The translations under genes were made by a program, and so were the position numbers. A stretch of DNA of 8,258 nt, from NCBI GenBank assembly GCA_030044325.1, contig JASHWA010000620.1:1-8258 (forward strand). Direction: 5' to 3'. A model generated the notes under the pieces. It saw nothing but the letters and a program-made list of their open reading frames with translations. It had not been told where the DNA came from and did not search any database. Numbering within the stretch: the first letter of the stretch is position 1; each line of letters opens with the position of its first letter. Below are positions 1 through 5,779 of the stretch, one piece after another. Source of the stretch: Bryobacteraceae bacterium. GTDB taxonomy: Bacteria; Acidobacteriota; Terriglobia; Bryobacterales; Bryobacteraceae.

Positions 1-1
1 T

Positions 2-1408
2 ACCGGCGATGTGAAGTGGGTCGAGCCGGAGGTGAACGGGCGCGAAGTGCAGGTGCAGATGCCGCTGTGGAATGAACCCGGCGACAAAGCCGTGTTCGTT
101 GCGCGGGCGACCGATAACAAGGACCGCTGGATTCTGGCGCTCGACACGGCGACGGGCAAGACGCAGGTCGTTTTCACCGAGCACGACGATGCATGGCTCA
201 ACGGGCCCGGCGCGCAGACGCTGGGATGGTTGAAGACCAGCGACGCGCTCTATTTTCAAAGCGAGCGCGACGGGTATTCGCATTTGTACAAGATCGCGCA
301 CGGCGGCCACATGACGCAGTTGACGTCGGGCAAATTCGAGGTGACCTCGGTCGAATTGTCCAACGACGGGTCGAAATTTTATCTGACGACCAGCGAAGCC
401 GGCCCCGGCGAGCGTCATTTTTATTCGATGAGCGTCGACGGCGGCGCGCGGACCCAGATTACCAAGACCGTGGGAAATCATCACGTGACGCTTTCGCCGG
501 ATGAAAAACTGGTGGCCGACGTGTATTCGTATACCACCAAGCCTCCCGAATTGTTCGTCGCGGAAAACACGCCGGGTGCGGCGGAGACCAAGCTGACTTC
601 GTCGCCCGCAAAGGATTTTTGGGATTATCCGTGGCTGGACGTGCCCATCGTGCAGGTCCCGGCGCGGGATGGCGCCATGGTTCCGGCGCATTTTTACAAG
701 CCGGCCAACTATCAGCGCGGCGGGCCCGCGGTGATTTTCGTGCACGGCGCGGGATACGCGCAGAACGTGCACAAATACTGGTCGCCCAACTACGCCCACG
801 AATACATGTTCAACCAATTCTTAATGGCGCACGGCTACCTGGTGCTGGATATGGATTATCGCGCGTCGGCGGGCTATGGGCGCGACTGGCGCGCGGCCAT
901 TTACCGGCACATGGGCGGGATCGATCTGGATGACAACGTGGATGGCGCGAAATGGCTGGTCGCGCAAGGCGCCGATCCCAAGCGCATCGGCCTGTACGGC
1001 GGCAGCTACGGAGGGTTCATCACGCTGATGGCGATGTTCACCGCGCCGGACGTGTTCGCCGCGGGCGCGGCTCTGCGTCCGGTAACCGACTGGGCGCATT
1101 ATAACAATCAATATACCTCGAATATCTTGAATTTACCGCAAAAAGACGAAGACGCGTACCGGAAATCGTCGCCGATTTATTATGCCGGCGGACTCCAAGG
1201 CGCGCTGCTGATCTGCCACGGGATGGCGGATACCAACGTGTTTTTCCAGGACTCGGTGCGGCTGGTCGAGCGGCTGATCGAACTGCACAAGGAAAACTGG
1301 TCGATCGCGCCGTACCCGGTGGAGGATCACGGGTTCGTGCAGCCGGCGAGCTGGGCGGACGAGTACAAGCGGATCTTCAAACTGTTCGAAACCAATCTCA
1401 AGAAGTGA
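2..1408 (+). CDS. S9 family serine peptidase (prolyl oligopeptidase / DPP-IV type), 5' truncated
   Basis: Hydrolyses peptides, probably releasing dipeptides from N-termini as the DPP-IV subfamily does; the exact specificity is inferred. The reading frame is open to the left edge, so the first GTG (base 11) is probably not the start and the N-terminus is missing; relatives are about 700-800 residues, against about 468 here. Counting from the base-11 codon, residues 1 to about 210 are beta-propeller blades with repeated 'LYFQSERDGYSHLYKI'-type strands, and about 215-465 are the alpha/beta-hydrolase domain. The catalytic triad is visible: Ser332 in GGSYGG, Asp407 in 'HGMADTNV' and His440 in 'VEDHGF'. 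The 'VIFVHGAGY' strand and the 'YRASAGYGRDW' loop are also typical of the family. The stop overlaps the next start (GTGA), so the downstream gene is probably translationally coupled. Family assignment is firm; any signal peptide lies outside the window. Confidence 0.93.
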   Translation, partial: TGDVKWVEPEVNGREVQVQMPLWNEPGDKAVFVARATDNKDRWILALDTATGKTQVVFTEHDDAWLNGPGAQTLGWLKTSDALYFQSERDGYSHLYKIAHGGHMTQLTSGKFEVTSVELSNDGSKFYLTTSEAGPGERHFYSMSVDGGARTQITKTVGNHHVTLSPDEKLVADVYSYTTKPPELFVAENTPGAAETKLTSSPAKDFWDYPWLDVPIVQVPARDGAMVPAHFYKPANYQRGGPAVIFVHGAGYAQNVHKYWSPNYAHEYMFNQFLMAHGYLVLDMDYRASAGYGRDWRAAIYRHMGGIDLDDNVDGAKWLVAQGADPKRIGLYGGSYGGFITLMAMFTAPDVFAAGAALRPVTDWAHYNNQYTSNILNLPQKDEDAYRKSSPIYYAGGLQGALLICHGMADTNVFFQDSVRLVERLIELHKENWSIAPYPVEDHGFVQPASWADEYKRIFKLFETNLKK

Positions 1409-1770
1409 CCCGCCTGTTTGTCTACGGGACGCTGCGGCGCGGCGGGCGCGCGGAGATCACGCGCCTGTGCGCCGCAATTTACAAGGGCTCCGCACACGCG
1501 CGCGGAATTCTGTTTCGCGTCGGCGATTATCCCGGGATGGTCGATTCGGCGAACGAATCGCACCACGTCGCTGGCGAGCTGTTCGAATTGCCGCAGCCCG
1601 CAATCGCGTGGCCAGTGCTCGACGCTTACGAAGGCGCTGAGTTCGAGCGCAGGGTCGTCGATGTCCGGCCGGCTGACGGAGGAATCCTACAGGCGTGGGC
1701 GTATTTCTACCGATTTGACACGTCTCAAAATGTCAGAATTATTTCGGGCGATTATTTTTCAGAAGTTTGA
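1405..1770 (+). CDS. gamma-glutamylcyclotransferase-like (AIG2/YtfP fold) protein
   Basis: A 121-residue protein of the AIG2/GGCT-like fold. Family members cyclise the gamma-glutamyl group of peptides or amine conjugates to 5-oxoproline; the true substrate here is unknown. The signature YGTLR is at residues 7-11, where the substrate-binding loop is expected. The 'LDAYEGAEFERR' segment places Glu76 at the position of the catalytic Glu of human GGCT (LDKQEG). The length matches small bacterial members. The start is a GTG whose last two bases belong to the TGA of the upstream peptidase; no good Shine-Dalgarno precedes it, which fits reinitiation after the peptidase. The pairing suggests peptide or gamma-glutamyl peptide turnover, but that is inference. 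No signal peptide or membrane segment is visible, so it is probably cytoplasmic. Confidence 0.88.
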   Translation: MTRLFVYGTLRRGGRAEITRLCAAIYKGSAHARGILFRVGDYPGMVDSANESHHVAGELFELPQPAIAWPVLDAYEGAEFERRVVDVRPADGGILQAWAYFYRFDTSQNVRIISGDYFSEV

Positions 1771-1840
1771 CCCATTCTGCAACCGTTTCATTTGTTTTTT
1801 TCTGGACCGTTCCATTTACCTGCGCTAAACTTGACGAGTC

Positions 1841-1867
1841 TAGCGAGGCTCAGCCTCGATATTTTTG
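1841..1867 (+). promoter_or_regulatory. 21-nt dyad followed by a T-run: intrinsic terminator or operator
   Basis: In the 113-bp gap between the cyclotransferase-like gene and the VOC gene, CGAGGCT (1844-1850) and AGCCTCG (1852-1858) form an exact inverted repeat around one C, extended by TA/TA after one mismatch. ATTTTT follows directly at 1861-1866. As RNA it would be a 5-bp GC-rich stem with a 5-nt loop and a short U-tract, which fits a modest terminator for the peptidase-cyclotransferase pair. A TTGACG (1831-1836) sits just upstream, so the dyad could instead be an operator in a promoter spacer; however, no good -10 follows at normal spacing, and a start there would cut into the VOC ribosome-binding site. 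Confidence 0.4.
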
Positions 1868-1883
1868 AAGAGAGGTATTTATC

Positions 1884-2372
1884 ATGCCAGGCAAAGTAAA
1901 ACCGATTCCTGAGGGCTACCACACTGTAACGCCCTATTTGACGCTCCGTAACGCGGCGCGGGCGATTGAATTTTACAAGCGCGCGTTCGGTGCGAAGGAA
2001 TTGAATCGGATGGATGGTCCGCAGGGCAAAATCGGCCACGCGGAACTGAAAATCGGCGACTCGATCATTATGCTCGCGGACGAGATGCCGGGCACGGGGA
2101 ACAAGGCCCCGGAATCGCTGAACGGAACTTGCGGCGGGCTGTTCCTGTATGTCGAGAACGTGGATTCGGTGTACGACCAGGCGATCCAGGCCGGCGCGAA
2201 GGCGGACCAGCGTCCCGCGGATCAGTTCTGGGGCGATCGGTACGGCAAGCTGACCGATCCGTTCGGGTACTCCTGGTCGGTCGCGACGCACAAGGAGGAT
2301 GTGCCTGCCGACGAGATGCGCAGGCGCGCGCAGGAAGCGATGAACAGAACGCAGCACCAGCCGGTAGGCTGA
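1884..2372 (+). CDS. VOC family (glyoxalase/PhnB-like) protein
   Basis: A 162-residue vicinal-oxygen-chelate protein of the PhnB-like type often annotated as glyoxalase/bleomycin-resistance or 3-demethylubiquinone methyltransferase-like. Such proteins bind a divalent metal or small ligand in a cup made of two beta-alpha-beta-beta-beta modules; the substrate cannot be told from sequence. Module 1 covers about residues 13-66, with 'AIEFYKRAFGAKEL' and 'GHAELKIGDS' (His52 and Glu54 are candidate metal ligands). Module 2 covers about 84-136, ending in the characteristic 'LTDPFGYSWSVATH', then the family tail 'EDVPADEMRRR'. The ATG start is supported by a GAAGAGAGG Shine-Dalgarno (1867-1875), 8 nt upstream. 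The gene stands alone on its strand and is convergent with the PLP enzyme, the two stops being one base apart. An intrinsic terminator lies just beyond. Confidence 0.9.
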   Translation: MPGKVKPIPEGYHTVTPYLTLRNAARAIEFYKRAFGAKELNRMDGPQGKIGHAELKIGDSIIMLADEMPGTGNKAPESLNGTCGGLFLYVENVDSVYDQAIQAGAKADQRPADQFWGDRYGKLTDPFGYSWSVATHKEDVPADEMRRRAQEAMNRTQHQPVG

Positions 2373-2373
2373 T

Positions 2374-3540
2374 CTACGGGGAAACGGCCGCCGGTTCCTG
2401 GAATCCGGCGGCTATTTTCGAGATTTCGCCGATCGTCAGGTCCAATTCTTCGTCTTTTGAATAAAAGTGCGGCGCGACGCGGATTCCGGCGCCGGGACGA
2501 TAATCCACCAGATAATCGCGCCGCGATAATTCCTTGGTAATTTCATAGCCATTGGGCACGTCGATGACGACCGTTCCGCCGCGCTCGGCCGGATTTTTAG
2601 GCGAATTCACACGAAAACCGGCAGCGTGGGCGAGCTCGATCAGATGCGCGGTCTGGCGCATCGATTTTTCGCGGATTTTTTCGACGCCGATTTCGTTCAC
2701 GATTTCGTAGCCGGAGCGCGCGGCGTACAGGGCCGGGATGTTGGGCGTGCCGTTGAGGAATCGCTCGATGCCGCCGGCGTAATCGTGATCGGAGGAGAAC
2801 GCGAACGGCTCGCGATGCGCGGCCCAGCCGGTAACGCGCGGCCGAAGCTGCGGCCACACATCGGGGCGCACGTAGAGATACCCCGCGCCCGGCCCGCCGC
2901 ACAGCCATTTGACCGAACCGCCGGTGGCGAAGTCGACGCCGAGATTGCGCACATTCACCGGAACCGTTCCGGCGGATTGGTACAGATCGGCGACGATCAT
3001 CGCTCCCTGTTCGTGCGCGCGATTCGTGATGGCGGCCAGATCCTGAATGTAGGAACTGCGGAACAGGACGTGCGAGACGGAGACCAGCGCGGTCTCCTCA
3101 TCGATCGCCTCGAGCATCCGCTCGAGCGGGACGGTGATGCGATCCTCGGAAGGGACGGTCGCCACGCGCGCGCCCGACTGCTGATATATGTACAAATTCG
3201 ACGGAAAATTCATGTCTTCCGTCACGATTTTGTTGCGCTTTTTGGTCCAATCGAAGCAGCTGGCGACAATTGCCTGGCAAATCGAGACATTCTGCTGCAT
3301 CACGATTTCGCCCGGGCCGGCGCCGACGATTTTCCTGATCAGGTCGCCTACGGTCACCGGCATCTCCCACCAGCCCTCTTCCCAGGCGCGAATGCCGCGC
3401 GTGTCCCACTCGTCGGCGTACTGTTGCAGGCGCTCGCGCGTGCGCCGCGGCATCGCGCCGAGCGAATGGCTGATCATGTAAACGGTGCGGTCGAGAATGG
3501 GAAACTCGGCGCGCCATTGAAGCAGCGGATCGGGAGGCAT
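2374..3540 (-). CDS. Kynureninase-like class-V PLP-dependent enzyme
   Basis: A 388-residue fold-type-I PLP enzyme (aminotransferase class V superfamily), presumably cytoplasmic. The layout is kynureninase-like: 'SHSLGAMP' (24-31, cf. NSLG), 'NFPSNLY' (111-117, cf. FPSD), 'VADLYQSAG' (183-191) with Asp185 to hold the PLP ring nitrogen, 'GGSVKWLCGG' (207-216) with Lys211 as Schiff-base lysine, 'GWAAH' (238-242), 'GTPNIPAL' (264-271), 'KSMRQTAHLIEL' (292-303) and Arg354 in 'IRVAPHFY' as carboxylate-binding Arg. However, Asn115, Gln188 and Val210 stand where kynureninase normally has Asp, His and Tyr, so L-kynurenine hydrolysis is doubtful; cysteine lyase/desulfurase-like or other chemistry is possible. 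The ATG at 3540 was chosen because homology begins there, although the frame stays open to 4389 opposite the next gene. No tryptophan-degradation genes are nearby. Confidence 0.87.
   Translation of the reverse strand: MPPDPLLQWRAEFPILDRTVYMISHSLGAMPRRTRERLQQYADEWDTRGIRAWEEGWWEMPVTVGDLIRKIVGAGPGEIVMQQNVSICQAIVASCFDWTKKRNKIVTEDMNFPSNLYIYQQSGARVATVPSEDRITVPLERMLEAIDEETALVSVSHVLFRSSYIQDLAAITNRAHEQGAMIVADLYQSAGTVPVNVRNLGVDFATGGSVKWLCGGPGAGYLYVRPDVWPQLRPRVTGWAAHREPFAFSSDHDYAGGIERFLNGTPNIPALYAARSGYEIVNEIGVEKIREKSMRQTAHLIELAHAAGFRVNSPKNPAERGGTVVIDVPNGYEITKELSRRDYLVDYRPGAGIRVAPHFYSKDEELDLTIGEISKIAAGFQEPAAVSP
2387..2418 (+). terminator. Intrinsic terminator of the VOC gene, inside the convergent gene
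   Basis: GCCGCCGG (2387-2394) pairs perfectly with CCGGCGGC (2405-2412). The stem can continue through TTCC/GGAA in the loop with one bulged T. TATTTT follows at 2413-2418. This is a textbook rho-independent terminator for the plus-strand VOC gene, 14 nt after its stop. The same bases encode the last residues (about 376-384) of the minus-strand PLP enzyme. In the minus direction the stem is followed only by GTTTCCCC, so it would terminate poorly that way. Confidence 0.75.
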
Positions 3541-3576
3541 GACTGCTGTATAACATAATCGGGAAGTAGGGAGCGG
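3541..3576. promoter_or_regulatory. 36-bp divergent intergenic region with AT-rich -10-like boxes
   Basis: This short gap separates the divergent PLP enzyme and the DUF155-like gene. TATAACATAAT (3549-3559) is an AT-rich island in otherwise GC-rich sequence. CATAAT could be a plus-strand -10, and TTATAC on the minus strand (3548-3553) a minus-strand -10. The latter would start transcription almost at the ATG, giving a near-leaderless mRNA. No convincing -35 is visible for either, so the promoters are inferred mainly from the gene arrangement. AGGGAG (3568-3573) is the likely Shine-Dalgarno of the plus-strand gene. Confidence 0.3.
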
Positions 3577-4698
3577 GTGGTGGCAAGTGGGGTTGCTCGA
3601 AAAATGATGAGGATGCGCGGGTCGTTTTCGGTGCTGGTGCTGTACGACGTCGCCGAACAGGTGAATCTGGAGCGCCTGCGCGAAATCCTGGGCGCGCAGC
3701 CGCCCGGGCGCGAGCCGAGCTTCAAACATCCCGCGCCGGAATACGTGCGCTTCGAACGCGCGCCGGTGGTGGAGTACCTCGACCCGGTGACGCTTTCGAC
3801 CGGCGAGCAGTTCCTGACCCGCGTGAAATATTTCGCCTACGGCGTGGCGAGCGTCGAGCTGGAGCTGCCGTTCGAATTGGGATGGGAGGAGCTGATCCAG
3901 CTCTCCAATCGCTTCGTCGCATCGCCGGAAACCGAAAAATGCGCGCTGGAGGTGATCCGCTCGCGATTGAAGCGCGTGGAGGCGGCGCTGGTGCAGCCCT
4001 ATCCTTCCTGGCTGAGCGAGGATTACTACATCATCAATCTGCGTGAGTCGCGCGACGAGAATGGGAATCCGCTCCCGGCGGCTGCGCTGGTCTCCAGACA
4101 CGGTGACGAGATCGCGCGCATCGTCCGCGGCGAATCGGGACCGCTCGCGGATGCCGAACGCGCGGATGTCCTGCAATCGAGCATGTCGTATTATCCCAGC
4201 GATCTGCTGGTGGTCGGTTGGACCGCGGCGCTGGTTTACGATACCGCGGAGGGAGCGGTGCCCGCGGTGCAGTTGCTCGAATACGCGAACACCCAGTTGC
4301 TCGAGTTCCGGCATTATGACGAGGTACTGACAAAAATTCTCGAAAATGTTTACAAGGCGCTGGAGCGCAGGGAGGGTCCGTTCAAGCACTGGCGCATGGC
4401 GCGCCGCGCGGCGGCGTTGAACACGGTGCGCCTCGAAGTGACGGAGCTGACCGAGCGCACCGACAACGCCATCAAGTTCATCGGCGATATGTTTTACGCG
4501 CGGGCGTACCGCATGGCCGCCTCGCGCGTGGGCGTGACGGATTACCGGAATCTGGTGGAGCGGAAGCTGCGCATCGCGGCGGACCTGTATCAGTCGATGA
4601 TGAACGAGTATTACCAGGCGCGATCGTTTTTGTTGGAGCTGCTGGTGGTGGCGATTCTGGTGATCGAGCTGGTCGATGTGTTCGTGCGCGCGTTGTGA
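3577..4698 (+). CDS. DUF155/RMD1-like protein with C-terminal membrane anchor
   Basis: A 373-residue protein of unknown function whose pattern resembles the DUF155 family (yeast Rmd1/Rmd8, human mitochondrial RMND1). The N-terminal half has 'RVKYFAYGVASVELELPF' (about 82-99), matching the family's 'F.YGVVV' strand. The C-terminal half is helical and charged (about 285-350) and ends in a hydrophobic segment, 'LLELLVVAILVIELVDVF' (352-369), like the 'LEW.IIILI.IE' anchor of DUF155 proteins; only three residues follow. The bulk would therefore be cytoplasmic and tail-anchored. RMND1 is tied to mitochondrial translation and respiratory-chain integrity; a bacterial role is not established. The start is uncertain: GTG 3577 or GTG 3580 use the AGGGAG ribosome-binding site, while ATG 3604 or 3607 lies just before the conserved part. 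It is convergent with the DUF420 gene (31-bp gap, no clear terminator). The gene is firm, the family moderate. Confidence 0.8.
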   Translation: MVASGVARKMMRMRGSFSVLVLYDVAEQVNLERLREILGAQPPGREPSFKHPAPEYVRFERAPVVEYLDPVTLSTGEQFLTRVKYFAYGVASVELELPFELGWEELIQLSNRFVASPETEKCALEVIRSRLKRVEAALVQPYPSWLSEDYYIINLRESRDENGNPLPAAALVSRHGDEIARIVRGESGPLADAERADVLQSSMSYYPSDLLVVGWTAALVYDTAEGAVPAVQLLEYANTQLLEFRHYDEVLTKILENVYKALERREGPFKHWRMARRAAALNTVRLEVTELTERTDNAIKFIGDMFYARAYRMAASRVGVTDYRNLVERKLRIAADLYQSMMNEYYQARSFLLELLVVAILVIELVDVFVRAL

Positions 4699-4729
4699 CG
4701 GCCTGCACTCACCAGCGCGTGCGCCGCAT

Positions 4730-5149
4730 TCAGGCGAACTGGTACAGCATCAGGTACACCACCACGCCCGTTACGCTGACGTACAGCCAGATCGGCAGCG
4801 TCCAGCGGGCGATGCGGCGGTGACGGTCGAATTTTCCCCTCAACGCCCGGCGCAGGGTGATGATTGCGAGCACGGGGACCGTGACGGCCAGCGCCGTGTG
4901 CGTGTACAGAATCGAGAGATACACCGTGCGGATCGCGCCGCTGCGCGGGTAGTAAACTACTCCGGCCATGGCGTGATAAACCAGGTACGAAATCAGAAAC
5001 GCGACGGAGACGCCGAACGCGGTGAGCATCACTTTCCGGTGCGCTTCCTTGCGTCCGCCCCGGATCAGGACGTAAGCCCAGACGAGCAGCACGGCCGCGG
5101 TCCCGTTGAGCACCGCGTTCAGCTTGGGAAGATCGTGGACGCTAATCAA
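4730..5149 (-). CDS. DUF420 (YozB/CtaM-like) membrane protein, cytochrome oxidase maturation
   Basis: A 139-residue integral membrane protein with four predicted helices (about 10-29, 40-62, 76-99, 115-136). It fits DUF420, the family of Bacillus YozB/CtaM, which is needed for biogenesis of aa3-type heme-copper oxidase, apparently for copper-site maturation. Family-type histidines are His37 in 'EAHRKVML', His59 in 'YLVYHAMAG', His84 in 'LYTHTALA' and His110 in 'DRHRRIARW', followed by the typical 'LPIWLYVSVTGVVVY' helix; they may bind copper or heme, which is inference. The start is a TTG sharing bases with the SCO stop (TTGA), with GGAG (5155-5158) five bases upstream supporting it. It is last in the ctaA-ctaB-SCO-DUF420 operon, consistent with its role. 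Confidence 0.88.
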   Translation of the reverse strand: MISVHDLPKLNAVLNGTAAVLLVWAYVLIRGGRKEAHRKVMLTAFGVSVAFLISYLVYHAMAGVVYYPRSGAIRTVYLSILYTHTALAVTVPVLAIITLRRALRGKFDRHRRIARWTLPIWLYVSVTGVVVYLMLYQFA

Positions 5150-5724
5150 TTGCGCTCCGCGGCGAGCGTCTTGGCGTCCGCGATCAGGCGCGGAATCGCG
5201 CCCTTTTCGTCCGATTCATAATATCCGCGAACTTGGGAGCCGCGATCGATCAGAACCAGGCGCGTCGAATGCTCCAGAGTGGCGTTGATGTCGCCGAGCA
5301 TGAAAACGTTGCGGTCGAGAGTTTCAAGCGTCGCGACCGGGCCGGTGAGGAAATACCAGACTCCCGGTTTCGCGCCGAAATGTCCGCCATATTCGGCGAG
5401 CACCGCGGGCGTGTCGTGCGCCGGATCGACGGTGAAGGAAACCAGCCGCACGCCGGTTCCATCGAGCGCGTTCTCCACCTGGTGCATCTGCGAGCTCATG
5501 CGCGGGCACGGTCCCGGGCAGGTCGTGTAGATGAAATCGGCGATCCAGACGGTGTTTTTGAGATGCGCCGGGCTTTGAAATTCGGCGCCGGTCTGATCGG
5601 TGAGCGTGAAGTCGGGGACGGTCGAATAGGATGGCAGGCTCGCGCGCGCGGCGCAGCCGGCGAGGATGGCGCACGCAGCGGCTAAAATGAACGGCCGCGA
5701 ATCAACGCGGATGGACGCGAACAA
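5146..5724 (-). CDS. SCO1/SenC/PrrC-like copper chaperone, predicted lipoprotein
   Basis: A thioredoxin-fold protein that in this family binds copper or reduces the CuA-site cysteines of cytochrome oxidase subunit II, outside the cytoplasmic membrane. With the TTG at 5724 as start (192 residues), residues about 11-24 form a hydrophobic signal ending in the lipobox LAGC with Cys24. The metal/redox motif is Cys69 and Cys73 in 'TTCPGPCP', and the conserved His152 is in 'EHSTRLVLID'; 'VSFTVDPAHDTP' is another family hallmark. The start is uncertain: the frame stays open to an ATG at 5832 inside ctaB, but that would put about 35 non-signal residues first. TTG 5724 is the only plausible start codon close to the signal, with only a weak AAGG before it. 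The start codon and n-region lie in a palindromic repeat (5695-5763). The gene overlaps DUF420 by four bases. Confidence 0.88.
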   Translation of the reverse strand: MFASIRVDSRPFILAAACAILAGCAARASLPSYSTVPDFTLTDQTGAEFQSPAHLKNTVWIADFIYTTCPGPCPRMSSQMHQVENALDGTGVRLVSFTVDPAHDTPAVLAEYGGHFGAKPGVWYFLTGPVATLETLDRNVFMLGDINATLEHSTRLVLIDRGSQVRGYYESDEKGAIPRLIADAKTLAAERN

Positions 5725-5763
5725 GAACCTTGTCGATTCGCGTTTATTTGCGTTTATTCGCGG
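5695..5763. repeat. 69-bp imperfect inverted repeat (intergenic palindromic element)
   Basis: Arms 5695-5721 and 5737-5763 (27 nt each) match at 22 positions as an inverted repeat. Four of the five mismatches are G opposite T, so plus-strand RNA could pair at 26 of 27 positions with G-U wobbles. A nested ACAAG/CTTGT hairpin (5721-5733) caps it. Each arm is built of iterated CGCGAAT/AAACGC units. Translated, it gives strings such as 'NANKRE' and 'IRVDSRPF', which I recall as common spurious peptides from dispersed bacterial repeats; that recollection needs a search. It covers the 5' end of the SCO gene and the gap to ctaB. Confidence 0.75.
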
Positions 5764-5779
5764 CTTTCTAAAAGCCGCG
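5759..5779 (-). other. Perfect 9-bp hairpin with the ctaB stop codon in its loop
   Basis: CGCGGCTTT (5759-5767) and AAAGCCGCG (5771-5779) are exact inverted repeats separated by three bases. Read on the minus strand, the 3-nt loop is TAG, the ctaB stop codon. There is no U-tract after it, so it is not a standard intrinsic terminator. CGCGG at 5759-5763 is also the outer end of the 69-bp repeat, so the two structures compete for the same bases. It may be part of the repeat element, an mRNA stabiliser or an expression-tuning hairpin between ctaB and SCO. Confidence 0.6.

Noticed and set aside
1791..1801. T-rich run after the cyclotransferase-like gene as its terminator
   Set aside because: No GC-rich stem precedes the run directly; the later dyad at 1841-1861 is the better candidate.
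1788..2357. 189-residue minus-strand open frame opposite the VOC gene
   Set aside because: Arg-rich, no recognisable motif, and the plus strand has a well-supported VOC protein with a good ribosome-binding site.
2626..3558. 310-residue plus-strand open frame opposite the PLP enzyme
   Set aside because: Its peptide is a frame shadow (Arg/His/Asp-rich, no motifs) of a gene with intact PLP-enzyme residues on the other strand.
3541..4389. Minus-strand open frame continuing upstream of the PLP enzyme, apparently giving a 671-residue fusion
   Set aside because: The upstream part is opposite the DUF155-like gene, has Arg/His/Gln-rich composition typical of a GC-rich shadow frame and no recognisable domain; homology of the PLP enzyme starts at ATG 3540.
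4699..4743. Possible bidirectional terminator between the DUF155-like and DUF420 genes (GCCTG/CAGGC and ACCAG/CTGGT pairs)
   Set aside because: The 5-bp stems have long loops, are mutually interleaved and lack a T-tract on either strand.
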